The notes below the pieces were generated by a model. It was not told the DNA's origin, ran no database searches, and saw nothing but the letters and a program-made list of their open reading frames with translations. A DNA stretch of 64,000 nt, taken from the NCBI GenBank assembly GCA_049509915.1, contig JBEKZL010000014.1:6402-70401 (forward strand). The letters are read 5' to 3'. The DNA is from JBEKYD01 sp049509915 (GTDB taxonomy: Bacteria > Acidobacteriota > Terriglobia > Bryobacterales > Bryobacteraceae). The position numbers and the translations under genes were made by a program. Every line of letters starts with the position of its first letter. The stretch's first letter is position 1. Shown here piece by piece: positions 42,761 to 52,743 of this stretch.

Positions 42761-43115
42761 GCCGCGCTCGATCCAGGATCTTCCGCCGGTCGGGTGCGCC
42801 CTTTGCCAGCGATTCGATGAAGTGAGCGGCCTGCTGCCCATCTAATTTCGCATCGTAGAGCCCGTTCAACAGGTGCATGCCGCCTGGGCCGGACGTTGCG
42901 AGGCAGCAACCTAACCGCCCGGCGTGTTTTGCATAGGCGCACGCCATAGATGCCGCAGCCTCTTCGTGGCGCACCTGGATGAACCTGACGGCCTGCCGCT
43001 GCTTTCGCATCGCCTCCACAATTCCGTTGATGCCGTCGCCGGGCAGTCCAAATACCACTTCAACTCCCCAGGCGCGAAGGGTATCAACCAGAACGTCGGA
43101 CGCAGTTCGTTTCAT
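42711..43115 (-). pseudogene. TPP-dependent oxidase/decarboxylase collapsed by a large internal deletion
   Basis: From ATG 43115: MKRTASDVLVDTLRAWGVEV, then FGLPGDGINGIVEAM, RHEEAAASMACAYAKHAGRL and NGLYDAKLDGQ. This is the N-terminal TPP-binding domain of the pyruvate oxidase/acetolactate synthase family, with the catalytic Glu in VRHEEAA. The chain then jumps to QAAHFIESLAKGAPDRRKIL, which resembles the extreme C-terminus of the same family (xxxFAESLxxGxPxRxKI). About 450 residues are missing, in frame. The gene overlaps the 3' end of the receiver-kinase gene by 50 bp on the opposite strand. Confidence 0.75.
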
Positions 43116-43157
43116 ATGAGCCTATGCGTTGCAATCGGAGGTCCAAGGGAATGCCGC

Positions 43158-43361
43158 TCACTCGCCTTTCGTCTTCCGGTGCAGCCTTTCACGAGCTGCG
43201 ATCAGGTTTTTCGCGAAAGCGAGGTAATCGAGTTGGCGCTGAGCCGGGTCGGGAGAGCGCAGGACGGCCGAAGGATGGACCGTGGCAGTGACCGCCTCTG
43301 CCGAAGGATAGGGAGAGAATCGCCCACGCTCCTCCCGAAGGCCGCTACGGCGGTACCATTC
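43158..43361 (-). pseudogene. 3' remnant of a uracil-DNA glycosylase (UdgX/family 4 type)
   Basis: The minus frame ending at TGA 43158-43160 reads AVTATVHPSAVLRSPDPAQR, then QLDYLAFAKNLIAARERL. HPSAVLR is the second active-site motif of uracil-DNA glycosylases, and what follows is their usual C-terminal helix. An adjacent frame upstream reads AFRLILGKPVATF, probably the preceding strand. Only about 67 residues remain. The region 43362-43671 otherwise shows nothing recognisable. Confidence 0.65.
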
Positions 43362-43671
43362 GTAAAGGTTGCGACCGGTTTACCCAATATCAGGCGGAAG
43401 GCGGTCTGAGGTAGTCGAGTCCTTCTGCCCGATCCTCCCGTAGCGCAATGGCGGCTATATCTGAGTAATTGCTGCGCGTGCGGTCTGTCCTCAACTCGTC
43501 CGTCTCGCTAAAATCTTCGAAATCCTCCTGGGTCTCTCTACTCAGGGGTAAACGTGAGATAAAAATGTCGACCATACGTCTTATACCGTCCGCTTCTACT
43601 GAGACGCTGGTTGCATGTAGTATGCCAAAACCTTTGGGTTGGTTCTGGCAGCCCAGAGTTACCTGTGATTA

Positions 43672-44709
43672 TCATAAAGTGCGAGCCAGCGATCCTCGAG
43701 TTTCTTTCAGGTCCGACTGGATTCGCCGAGCCTCGTGCGACCCCCCGCGTGACGGCGGCCGGCGGGCGCACTCGGGCGCTTGTCCGGAAACTGCGCGAGC
43801 CGGTGCGCGTTTGTTCGCGCCCGCCCCGACACAGCGGGGCGGCGAAGGTCGTCGAACTGTGACACGACGAACGGCTTCGGCGGATTGCACCGCGGTCCTA
43901 CGGCGCGTGACCAAGGCCCGCCACGCTCTTCGAGCCTGGACGCAGCCGTGGCCGGTGTCGACTGCATCACCCCTCTCGCCAGTCTGAGGATTCCAGACTC
44001 GGATCGTGCCGTCTGCACCTCCCGAGGCGAGTAGCCGCGGCAAGGCGCTAAAGTCCAGCGCCCAAACGGAATTGATGTGCGCGCTGAGTTGGCGCTGGAA
44101 AGCGAAACCGCCCGCGGCGTCCCATATGCGGATAGCGGCGTCGCGGCCAGAAGACGCAAACAGTGCGCCGTCGGGACTGAACGCCAGCGACCAAACAGAT
44201 TTCCGATGACCGCCGAGCTCGATGCGGCTCTTCTCCCCCTCCTCGACATTATAGAGTCGCACGCGAGCGCCCGCGGCTGCGGCCAGCCGCTTGCCGTCGG
44301 GACTGAACCGAAGGCAGTGCACGACCGGAGACTGCATGGGCAGCGCATCCACCCGGCGTCTCGCTGCCCAATCGTACAGCGGGACATGGGCCCCGTAGCC
44401 GCCGGCGGCGAGGATGTTCCCGCGCGCTGCGAACGCCAGTGAAGGCACCGGCCCTTCGCAAAGCTTCACGGCAGTGATTTCGGGCGCGGCGGAAGAGAGC
44501 GTCGCGATCCGCACTGTGCCGTCGTTGCCGCCCCGGGCGTAGGCCCCGCCTCCAGGGTGAATTGCAGCGCTCCAGACCGGTCCGTTATTGCCGGTGTGAG
44601 TCCGGCAAACGAGCCGGAACGAAGCGTCCCAGAGCTCGACCACGCCGTCCGCGCTGGCCGCCAGCAGAAGTTTACCGGCCGGTCCGAAGGTCAGTGCCAG
44701 AATCCGCAT
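43672..44709 (-). CDS. WD40-repeat protein of the EACC1-caspase locus
   Basis: The product is 345 residues from ATG 44709. Residues 1-~240 form about six WD40 blades ending in VVELWD, VRIATL, VPLYDW, VRLYNV, IRIWDA and IRVWNP, a partial or complete beta-propeller. After WNPQTGERGDAVD the sequence becomes Arg/Pro-rich and unlike WD40 (RRTAVQSAEAVRR, PSPPRCVGAGANKR), which suggests a lost frame or replaced 3' end. Its start overlaps the caspase stop by 19 nt, so the two may originally have been one caspase-WD40 polypeptide. It is likely the sensor or scaffold arm. Confidence 0.75.
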   Translation of the reverse strand: MRILALTFGPAGKLLLAASADGVVELWDASFRLVCRTHTGNNGPVWSAAIHPGGGAYARGGNDGTVRIATLSSAAPEITAVKLCEGPVPSLAFAARGNILAAGGYGAHVPLYDWAARRRVDALPMQSPVVHCLRFSPDGKRLAAAAGARVRLYNVEEGEKSRIELGGHRKSVWSLAFSPDGALFASSGRDAAIRIWDAAGGFAFQRQLSAHINSVWALDFSALPRLLASGGADGTIRVWNPQTGERGDAVDTGHGCVQARRAWRALVTRRRTAVQSAEAVRRVTVRRPSPPRCVGAGANKRAPARAVSGQAPECARRPPSRGGSHEARRIQSDLKETRGSLARTL

Positions 44710-45521
44710 TGCCGTCCGGCGATGGCCCCGGTCGGTTCATACCCGGGAATCAGCCCCACGCCGGACCGCACGACAGCCGGTCCCGATTTCACGCCACAAC
44801 GCGCGATCACCAGGGCGCCACGAACATCCCTGGACCACTTTTGTGGCAACTGTTGCGCATCCGCGCGCACGTGCTCGAAGACGTACTCATATAACTCGTC
44901 CATGGTGACGAGCCCGTCGCCATCCAGGTCCGCCTGACCGCTCTGCACGCCCTCGATGATGTATTTGGTCAGCAGCCCGTAACGGTCGCCCTCGCGTTCG
45001 CGCGCGGCCTGCACGGCAGTCGACGCCGTGAGGATGTAGCTGCCGCTGCCTCCGGAAACGCGCTGCAACTGATCGTCGATGCCGCCCCGGAAAAACGCCT
45101 GTCCAGCGGCTCCGCTGTAGCAGCAGTCGAGGATCAGCACGATTTTGTTCGACCGTGAGTTGTCGATCATGCATCGAATCGACTCGATCGGGATCGAGGT
45201 GGACTCGAGCGCGTCGGCGACTGTATCCACGCTTGCAAGGTGTAGCCGTCCGTTGTCGTCCTGTTTGCCGTGTCCCGAGTAATAGAGCAACACGAGATCG
45301 TCCTTCGTGGCGACGCGCAGCGCCAGGTTCACCTGCCGCAGGCCCTCATAGTGGGGAACGTTCTTCAGAACGTTGATGCCTTCGGGCCGGAAGTCGCCGT
45401 TGGCCGCCAGTATTTCGGCGAGTCCATCCGCGTCGTTTTCAGGGCAGCGCAGCGGCGCCATCCAGGACTCGGCCTGAAAGCGGCTGCTGGCGATTAGCAC
45501 GCCGAATCGACGTTCGGCCAT
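44691..45521 (-). CDS. Caspase-family protease with EF-hand calcium loop
   Basis: The product is 276 residues. The C14 peptidase dyad is H84 in LLYYSGHGKQDD and C134 in LILDCCYSGAAG. A canonical EF-hand loop, DLDGDGLVTMDE (residues 198-209), follows the catalytic domain, so calcium gating is plausible. The C-terminal ~40 residues (RCGVKSGPAVVRSGVGLIPG) are unstructured and may be off-frame. It begins 7 nt after the EACC1-like gene ends. Proteins of this kind act as suicide effectors in bacterial conflict systems, but activity here is inferred. Confidence 0.9.
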   Translation of the reverse strand: MAERRFGVLIASSRFQAESWMAPLRCPENDADGLAEILAANGDFRPEGINVLKNVPHYEGLRQVNLALRVATKDDLVLLYYSGHGKQDDNGRLHLASVDTVADALESTSIPIESIRCMIDNSRSNKIVLILDCCYSGAAGQAFFRGGIDDQLQRVSGGSGSYILTASTAVQAAREREGDRYGLLTKYIIEGVQSGQADLDGDGLVTMDELYEYVFEHVRADAQQLPQKWSRDVRGALVIARCGVKSGPAVVRSGVGLIPGYEPTGAIAGRQCGFWH

Positions 45522-45528
45522 CGCAGCT

Positions 45529-45897
45529 CTACCCCTGGGAGAATTGCTCCGCGAGCTTGGCGGTCTTCTCGATCTGGTCGGCTGCCATATTTTCGGCGTT
45601 AATGGTCAACGCCCGCCCGTCGGGTTTCTTGAGTTCCACCTGAAGGGAGCTCTTGCGTTGAAAGTAGGTCTCCAGGACCTTGATGAGTGCCACGGCCGAG
45701 CCGCCACTCAGAAACGTTAGGGCGATAGTGCCAAGGGTCACCGGATCGCCGCGCGACCCGGGCGCGGCCGCGGCGGGTTCCGGCAGCGCGGCGGTCATGT
45801 CGGTCTCGCGACTCAGCGTCCTCACCAGATCCCGCGTGAGTTGCTGCTTTTGCTCGTCGCCCGCCTCCGGGTCCGTTATGCAAAGAATTGCCTGCAT
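45529..45897 (-). CDS. EACC1-like effector-associated constant component
   Basis: The product is 122 residues. The N-terminal alpha/beta part (QQLTRDLVRTLSRETDM) leads to a Gly-rich hydrophobic helix (VTLGTIALTFLSGGSAVALI) and a basic/beta end (LQVELKKPDGRALTINAENM). This order, and the GxPVTLGxIxLxFLxxGGxxALIxVL pattern, is what I know of effector-associated constant component 1, a small protein encoded next to caspase or trypsin effectors. It is the first gene of the tight EACC1-caspase-WD40 run. Its role, possibly holding or localising the effector, is unproven. Confidence 0.75.
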   Translation of the reverse strand: MQAILCITDPEAGDEQKQQLTRDLVRTLSRETDMTAALPEPAAAAPGSRGDPVTLGTIALTFLSGGSAVALIKVLETYFQRKSSLQVELKKPDGRALTINAENMAADQIEKTAKLAEQFSQG

Positions 45898-46003
45898 TGG
45901 GACGTCCGCTCAGGATCATAGCACCGGGGCGATTTCAGGACTCTTGTCTCACGCAAGATGAGCCTGAAGAGGAAAGACGGGATGCTAGGGATTGATCATC
46001 AGC

Positions 46004-46275
46004 ATGGACGACACAGAGGCCACGAGCCTGGAGCAGATTCGGGCGTTCCTGGCCGGCAGCGGAGGAGTGCGGTTTGCCGGCCAGCGGCGCGAGGAGGTGC
46101 ACGGTTGGGTCGAGAAGACGCTGGTGCGGCTCCAGTACCCGAGCTTGGACAAGCCCCGGCAGCGGATTGGTCCGGCGATACCTCGCGCGGATGACGGGGC
46201 TGAGCCGGGCCCAGGTCACGCGCCTGATCGCGCTCCAGCGCCGCATGGTGTACCGCCGGGAGCGCGGCGGCCAGG
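46004..46275 (+). pseudogene. IS481-type transposase/integrase N-terminal remnant
   Basis: Frame 1 reads TSLEQIRAFLAGSGGVRFAG and REEVHGWVEKTLVRLQY to about 46160. Frame 2 continues SGLVRRYLARMTGLSRAQVT and RLIALQRRMVYRRER. Joined, they match the N-terminal helical/HTH part of IS481-like integrases (usual form KGLVRRYLxKxTGLSRAQVTRLI). One base is missing at the junction, and the DDE catalytic part is absent. No terminal repeats were found. It lies between the conflict locus and the DUF2293 gene. Confidence 0.8.
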
Positions 46276-46543
46276 TTCCACTGAATCAGCCTGCTCACCC
46301 CAGAATACCGTCTCAAAAGATACGCGACCACAGTAAAGCCCGAAAGTGAACACCGGCGGGCTAAGGAAGTCCTGAAAGGGCGGCCGCGGCCAGAATTGGC
46401 TGACCCATTCGTCCGTTGGGCCGTGTCGGGGGATGACAGACCACAAAATGCGATGGTCTGTCCCACCGGCGGCACGGGCCCTCCCGGCCAAAAGCCCGCT
46501 GGCGGTCGGTGCCGGTATGATTGAATTGAAACAGGAGTGGTCG

Positions 46544-47614
46544 ATGGTGCATTCGGGCAACCGGGTGGCGTTGGGGGAACGGGTGGTACGCGCGGCCGAA
46601 GGGGCGTTGGAGCGGCAACAGTACGTCAGTGCGATCGACGTGCTGGTGGGCATGGGGCTATTGACGGCATCGCGCGTGGAGGACTGGCGGAAGGGGCGGC
46701 TCGATTTTCTGGAGCGCGCGATTCAGGGAAACCCCGACAAGATCGCGTATTCGATGGCTGCGTTTCGCCGCTGGGCAGAGGCCAAAGGACTCCGTGCGAG
46801 CGAAACCCGCTATGTTCGCACAACCCGGGCGGGGACCGTGGAACTGCGATTCAGCGAGAGCGGGGACCCGTCGATTGAGAGGCAATATCGAATGCATTTT
46901 GTATCGCCCGCGCTGCCCGAGCGCAAGCGGGAGAAGATCGAACAGCGGTTAGGGCAGGCGCCGAAACTGGTGGTTTTCGAGATCCTGCGGGACTCGCAGT
47001 GCTCGGAATGCGGGACGGAACTGCCGGAGGGCAGCTTTCTGGTCATGGAAGCGGGGCAACCCTTGTGCCTGGCGTGCGCGCGGCTGGGGGATTTGGAGTT
47101 TCTTCCAGCGGGCGACACGGCCCTGACGCGGCGGGCGGGGAAGTACAGCGAACGGACGGCCGTGGTGGTACGCTTCAGCCGGTCGCGCGGAAGTTACGAA
47201 CGGCAAGGCATACTGGCGGAGCGAGCCGCGCTGGAAAAGGCGGAGCGGGAGTGCGTGGAAGATGCCGAAGAGCGGGCGGCGGCGCGGGTTCGGGCCGCCA
47301 CGGCACGCGGCGAACAAGATCGGGAACTGGTGCGACGCATGATGGAGCGACTGGCGGAGTTGTTCCCTGGCTGTCCGCGCGGCGAAATCCGGGAGATCGC
47401 CGCCCACACCGCCGCGCGAGGTAGCGGCCGCGTGGGCCGGACGGCGGCAGGCCGGAACCTGGAAGAGCGGGCCTTAACGGCAGCCGCGCGCGCGGCAATC
47501 CGGCACAGGCATACGAATTATGACTCCCTGCTCGCCGGCGGCGCAGACCGGGAACTCGCGCGCGAGCGGGTTGCGGACAAGGTCGAGGAAGTCCTGGACG
47601 ATTGGAGAGGGTGA
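46544..47614 (+). CDS. DUF2293-containing protein
   Basis: The product is 356 residues. The C-terminal block LFPGCPRGEIREIAAHTAAR, SGRVGRTAAGRNLEERALTA and AAIRHRHTNYDSLLA is the DUF2293 signature. The centre has two CxxC pairs (CSECGTELPEGS; LCLACARLGDLEF), probably a zinc ribbon, and a basic helical stretch follows. The N-terminus (VSAIDVLVGMGLLTASRVED) looks like a nucleic-acid-binding helical domain. AGGAG precedes ATG 46544. The function is unknown; a nucleic-acid-related role is suggested by the zinc ribbon. Confidence 0.8.
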   Translation: MVHSGNRVALGERVVRAAEGALERQQYVSAIDVLVGMGLLTASRVEDWRKGRLDFLERAIQGNPDKIAYSMAAFRRWAEAKGLRASETRYVRTTRAGTVELRFSESGDPSIERQYRMHFVSPALPERKREKIEQRLGQAPKLVVFEILRDSQCSECGTELPEGSFLVMEAGQPLCLACARLGDLEFLPAGDTALTRRAGKYSERTAVVVRFSRSRGSYERQGILAERAALEKAERECVEDAEERAAARVRAATARGEQDRELVRRMMERLAELFPGCPRGEIREIAAHTAARGSGRVGRTAAGRNLEERALTAAARAAIRHRHTNYDSLLAGGADRELARERVADKVEEVLDDWRG

Positions 47615-47794
47615 GCGGCGGGCAAGGAAGGAGACGGACCGACGCGGCCCGTTCTGAGTACGTGGTTTCGCAATTACGATGGCGTGCTGTCGATGCGTGC
47701 CGCAATCGGATCCCAACCGCCGGGGAATGCAGATGACTGAATTTAGTTTTTGTTGGCGTTACTCGGCGGTTAATCCTTTTCCGGAGATTCGCCC

Positions 47795-48442
47795 GTGACC
47801 ATCCGTCCGGCCAGCGACCGCGCCGTGCTGGTGGAGTTCGCTCAGGAGATTTCGCCAGCGGCTAACGCGCAGGTGCGCAGCCTGACGGCGGCGCTGGCTG
47901 GGGTGCGCGGCATTCTGAATCTTCATCCCGCGTTTGCCAGCATACTGGTGGAGTTCGATCCGCGCCTGGTGGCGCACGATGCCGTGGAGGCGCTGGTGCG
48001 CGAGCGGGCCGGGGCGGCGACGGAGGCAGCCGAGGAGGGACGGCTGATCGAGATTCCGGTTCGTTATGGCGGCAACGATGGGCCGGATCTGGAAGACGTC
48101 GCGCGGCACGCGGGCCTTTCCGCCGGAGCGGTGGTGAAGTTGCATGCGTCAGCCGTTTATGCGGTTTATTTCGTGGGTTTCGCCACCTGCTTTCCTTACC
48201 TGGGCGGATTGCCGGAGCGGCTGGCCACGCCGCGCTTGAGCGCGCCGCGGAAGACTGTACCGGCAGGAAGCATCGCCATCGGAGGCAGCCAGGCGGGTGT
48301 CTATCCGCTGGCATCGCCGGGAGGATGGCGGTTGATCGGGCGGACGCCGCTGGGGCTATTCGACATTCATGGCGAACCTCCGGGGCTGTTGCGGATGGGC
48401 GACCGGGTGCGGTTCATTCCCATGGAAGGGCAGCAGCGATGA
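47795..48442 (+). CDS. pxpB: 5-oxoprolinase subunit PxpB
   Basis: The product is 215 residues starting at GTG 47795. It belongs to the KipI/allophanate-hydrolase subunit 1 family. YFVGFATCFPYLGGLPERLA, SAPRKTVPAGSIAIGGSQAG and YPLASPGGWRLIGRTP are the family's nucleotide-related motifs. With PxpC and PxpA it hydrolyses 5-oxoproline to glutamate using ATP. It overlaps pxpC by four bases. PxpA is not in the window. Confidence 0.93.
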   Translation: MTIRPASDRAVLVEFAQEISPAANAQVRSLTAALAGVRGILNLHPAFASILVEFDPRLVAHDAVEALVRERAGAATEAAEEGRLIEIPVRYGGNDGPDLEDVARHAGLSAGAVVKLHASAVYAVYFVGFATCFPYLGGLPERLATPRLSAPRKTVPAGSIAIGGSQAGVYPLASPGGWRLIGRTPLGLFDIHGEPPGLLRMGDRVRFIPMEGQQR

Positions 48443-49320
48443 GCCGGATTGGCGTCATCGCAGGGGGCCTGGAATCGAGCGTCCAGGACCTGGGCCGGTT
48501 TGGCTGGGCGCACTTCGGGGTATCGGCTTCGGGCGCGGCCGACCCGCTGGCGCTGCGCGCGGGCAACCTGCTGGTGGGCAATGCCGAGAATGCGGCCGGA
48601 GTGGAAATGACGCTGGCAGGAGCGGAACTGGAGTTCGAAGCGGCCGCGGTGGTTGCGCTCACCGGGTCGGATTTCGGTTCCGGCCTGCCTCTCTGGACGC
48701 CGGTCGAGATACCGGCGGGCGGCCGGATCCGCTGCCCGGCTACGCGCGGCGGGGCACGCTGCTACCTCTGTGTCCGCGGGGGGATTGAGGTTCCCAAGAT
48801 CATGGGCAGCGCCTCGGCGCATCTGGTGACGGGAGTGGGAGGGGGCAGGCTGCGCAAGGGCGAAGTGCTCGACATTGGCGATGCCGCCATCCGGCGTCCG
48901 CGGAAGGCCGCGCGGGGATTTCCATCGTGGGAGAAGGCGGCTACAGTGCGGGTTACCGCCGGGCCGCAGGCGGAATGGTTCGGCGAAGAGATTTATCGAA
49001 ACGCTTACCGCGTGTCGGAAGAATCGAACCGCATGGGGCTGCGGCTGAGCGGCGCGGCGCTCACTGCAGGCGGCGGCCACATGATCACTGAAGGCGTACC
49101 ACTGGGCGCGGTGCAGGCGCCGCCCGACGGCCAGCCGATCATCCTTTTCGTTGAGCACCAGACCACCGGGGGCTATCCCAAACCGGCCAACGTGATTTCG
49201 GCCGATTTCTGGCGGCTGGGGCAAATGCGCCCGCGCGACGAAATCCGCTTCGAGCGGGTCACGATCGATGAGGCACTCGGCTTACTGCAGCGACAGGAAG
49301 AGTGGCTGCGCTCGTTGTGA
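48439..49320 (+). CDS. pxpC: 5-oxoprolinase subunit PxpC
   Basis: The product is 293 residues from ATG 48439, ATGA overlap with pxpB. It belongs to the KipA/allophanate-hydrolase subunit 2 family. GLESSVQDLGRFGWAHFGVS, GAADPLALRAGNLLVGN, NRMGLRLSGAALT and FVEHQTTGGYPKPANVISAD are all typical. It completes the PxpBC heterodimer that activates 5-oxoproline by phosphorylation. It is convergent with groEL, with a family B repeat between them. Confidence 0.93.
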   Translation: MSRIGVIAGGLESSVQDLGRFGWAHFGVSASGAADPLALRAGNLLVGNAENAAGVEMTLAGAELEFEAAAVVALTGSDFGSGLPLWTPVEIPAGGRIRCPATRGGARCYLCVRGGIEVPKIMGSASAHLVTGVGGGRLRKGEVLDIGDAAIRRPRKAARGFPSWEKAATVRVTAGPQAEWFGEEIYRNAYRVSEESNRMGLRLSGAALTAGGGHMITEGVPLGAVQAPPDGQPIILFVEHQTTGGYPKPANVISADFWRLGQMRPRDEIRFERVTIDEALGLLQRQEEWLRSL

Positions 49321-49363
49321 GGCCACACAAACCGCTCCAAGAAGCTGTGAGAAATCACAAATC

Positions 49364-49427
49364 GCAGGCGGAACCGCCTGCGCCACCAAAGCGGGTGCGT
49401 TGTTTTCAATGGTGGGGCAGGCGGTTA
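49364..49427. repeat. Dispersed GC-rich repeat, family B copy 2
   Basis: The arm GCAGGCGGAACCGCCTGCGC (itself palindromic) and the arm GGTGGGGCAGGCGGTT flank a short spacer. The CAGGCG...CGCCTG and GCGCCACC ends match the copy at 33676-33773. It sits between convergent pxpC and groEL and could act as a bidirectional terminator. Confidence 0.65.
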
Positions 49428-49449
49428 GCGAAATTCCGAAACGGCGTGC

Positions 49450-51036
<1,587 letters not shown>

Positions 51037-51066
51037 TGATGTTTTCCTTGTGATTCAGATTGGTAA

Positions 51067-51387
51067 TTAGCTCGCCTTCGGAAGCGCCTGAGCAATCGTG
51101 TCCACCACTCCCAGGACGTCGTCTTCACGCATGATGATGTACTCGGTGGCGTCCAGTTTGATTTCGCTGCCGGAGTACTTGCCAAAAAGGATGCGGTCGC
51201 CGACTTTGACATCGAGAGCAACCATTGTGCCGTCGTCGAGGCGCTTGCCTTTCCCGACAGCGATCACTTCGCCCTGCTGGGGCTTCTCCTTGGCCGAGTC
51301 GGGGATGAAAATGCCGTTGTGCGCGGCGTCTTTCTCTTCTATCCGCTTTACCACGATACGGTCGTACAAGGGTCGAATGTTCTTCAT
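51067..51387 (-). CDS. groES: Co-chaperonin GroES
   Basis: The product is 106 residues. PLYDRIVVKRIEEKDAAHNG, GIFIPDSAKEKPQQGEVIAV (mobile loop GIFIPD) and VGDRILFGKYSGSEI are canonical. It caps GroEL. A purine-rich GGAGGCAAC precedes the ATG. No CIRCE element was seen in the 72 bp upstream, so its promoter is probably further up the operon. Confidence 0.96.
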   Translation of the reverse strand: MKNIRPLYDRIVVKRIEEKDAAHNGIFIPDSAKEKPQQGEVIAVGKGKRLDDGTMVALDVKVGDRILFGKYSGSEIKLDATEYIIMREDDVLGVVDTIAQALPKAS

Positions 51388-51459
51388 ACTGTTGCCTCCT
51401 TTAGATTGAGTCGGTGAACCCTGTTACTTACCTACCTGCCAGATCCGCTTCCGCTACGC

Positions 51460-51840
51460 CTAGGCGGAGAAGACGAGGCCTTTCTGAAGATGTCGCGGGT
51501 GAGCAAAGACGCTGACGTAGGGCACCTTGAGGAACGAATTATCCCTCACCGCGGTAATCTCGATACTGTTGCATTTCTGCGATTTCACGGTTTTGATAAG
51601 CCGCGCCAACGCGGTGCGCAGCGTCTTCTGTTTATCGAATCCGAAGACGGTGGCCTTGATCTCTCCGGCCATGAAAAAGAAGGTCCATCCCGCTTCCGGA
51701 ACTTCCTTCTCGAAGGTGGAACGCGCATTCCGGACCTCGGCCCACCCACTCGAATGAGACTCCCTCTGGAGCAACTGGGAATCCGGCAAATGCGCGCCTT
51801 CATCTACGAGAATGTCGCCGACTGCGATGGTGTCTGTCAT
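51460..51840 (-). CDS. Conserved hypothetical protein in the groESL run
   Basis: The product is 126 residues from ATG 51840, which follows AGGAGGCACACC closely. It reads MTDTIAVGDILVDEGAHLPD then WTFFFMAGEIKATVFGFDKQ and KTLRTALARLIKTVKSQKCN, a small alpha/beta protein with no TM segment. The family is not recognised. It lies 72 bp upstream of groES on the same strand. Confidence 0.75.
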   Translation of the reverse strand: MTDTIAVGDILVDEGAHLPDSQLLQRESHSSGWAEVRNARSTFEKEVPEAGWTFFFMAGEIKATVFGFDKQKTLRTALARLIKTVKSQKCNSIEITAVRDNSFLKVPYVSVFAHPRHLQKGLVFSA

Positions 51841-51859
51841 GGTGTGCCTCCTGGTGTGA

Positions 51860-52045
51860 CTAGGCGGCGTGGGACAGCCATTCGACGGGGTGCTCGCGGA
51901 CGCCGCCATTACGTTCGGCGATGTCCGCCCATTTGACGTCTTTTCTCAGGTGCAGAAACACGCCAGGAGTGCCCTGGTATGTGCCATGGGCTAACACAAC
52001 CTGGTCGCCTTCATGGAATTCGGGAACGGCGGAAATAGTATTCAT
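51860..52045 (-). CDS. Small KOW-like hypothetical protein
   Basis: The product is 61 residues. FHEGDQVVLAHGTYQGTPGV looks like a KOW/SH3-like strand pair (GDxVxxxxGxYxGxxGxV), then WADIAERNGGVREHPVEWL. It is probably a small barrel. It lies 14 bp after the exported gene and 19 bp before the next gene, so it belongs to the groESL run. Confidence 0.65.
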   Translation of the reverse strand: MNTISAVPEFHEGDQVVLAHGTYQGTPGVFLHLRKDVKWADIAERNGGVREHPVEWLSHAA

Positions 52046-52059
52046 GATGAGCCCTCGCG

Positions 52060-52743
52060 TTATGGCCGAAACTTGGATTTGTTTACAAGTCTGGCCTTAT
52101 CCAGCCTTGCTTGCTCGATGTCGCTATCCTTCGCCAGGCGTTCCGCCTCCCTTTGAGGCGCTTCGTTCAGGTCGAGGCGGTCGGCTTCGGCGTTGGCGGA
52201 TTGAGCTTGGATTTCGACCGCCTTGAGGACACCGACCAGCTTGAAGCCACGGCCGTAGGGGGCCCGGACCAGGTCGAAGCGGTGCAACGAGTCCTGCCAC
52301 GTGGCGAGAACTTCCTCCTGGTCGCCATAGCTTCCCGGCACGGCTTTCGAAGGTGCGGCCGGCAGTGTGGCAGGTCCATAAGTTGCGGAGACGGCTTCAA
52401 CGAGGTCGTTGGTGGTGAGCCCTTCGGTCTCGTACCGATCGTAGTTCACCGCAATGCTAAACAATTGGCCGTCGTAGAAGCTGAAGACCACCTGCTGCGC
52501 GGACTCTGTCTGGGACGAGGCGCCGAGCGATTGGGGACGCCACTCGAGTTCCTGGATCAGGGCCGGCCGGCTATGGATTGCTTTCACGTCGGATGGATTC
52601 GTGCCCGCCTGTTTGGCCACGGTCGCGAGGTCCGTTCCGAACTGGAAGTCGCGGTATTTGGAAAGATCTCCGGCCGTTGCCGTGGCCGATAGCACTCCGA
52701 GCACCGCAAATGTGACCGCGGATGTCAGTACGAACTTAGTCAT
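52060..52743 (-). CDS. Exported hypothetical protein
   Basis: The product is 227 residues from ATG 52743 (AAAGGAG nearby). A signal peptide (FVLTSAVTFAVLGVLSATAT) is followed by DLSKYRDFQFGTDLATVAKQ, a domain common in uncharacterised acidobacterial secreted proteins, and a charged helical C-terminus (REAERLAKDSDIEQARLD). The start overlaps the upstream gene's stop by 8 nt. The function is unknown. Confidence 0.75.
   Translation of the reverse strand: MTKFVLTSAVTFAVLGVLSATATAGDLSKYRDFQFGTDLATVAKQAGTNPSDVKAIHSRPALIQELEWRPQSLGASSQTESAQQVVFSFYDGQLFSIAVNYDRYETEGLTTNDLVEAVSATYGPATLPAAPSKAVPGSYGDQEEVLATWQDSLHRFDLVRAPYGRGFKLVGVLKAVEIQAQSANAEADRLDLNEAPQREAERLAKDSDIEQARLDKARLVNKSKFRP

Noticed and set aside
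43390..43575. 61-aa minus-strand ORF starting MVDIFISRLPL
   Set aside because: No family, no RBS, and it lies within a region of gene remnants.
51388..51460. CIRCE element before groES
   Set aside because: No TTAGCACTC/GAGTGCTAA dyad is present in this gap.
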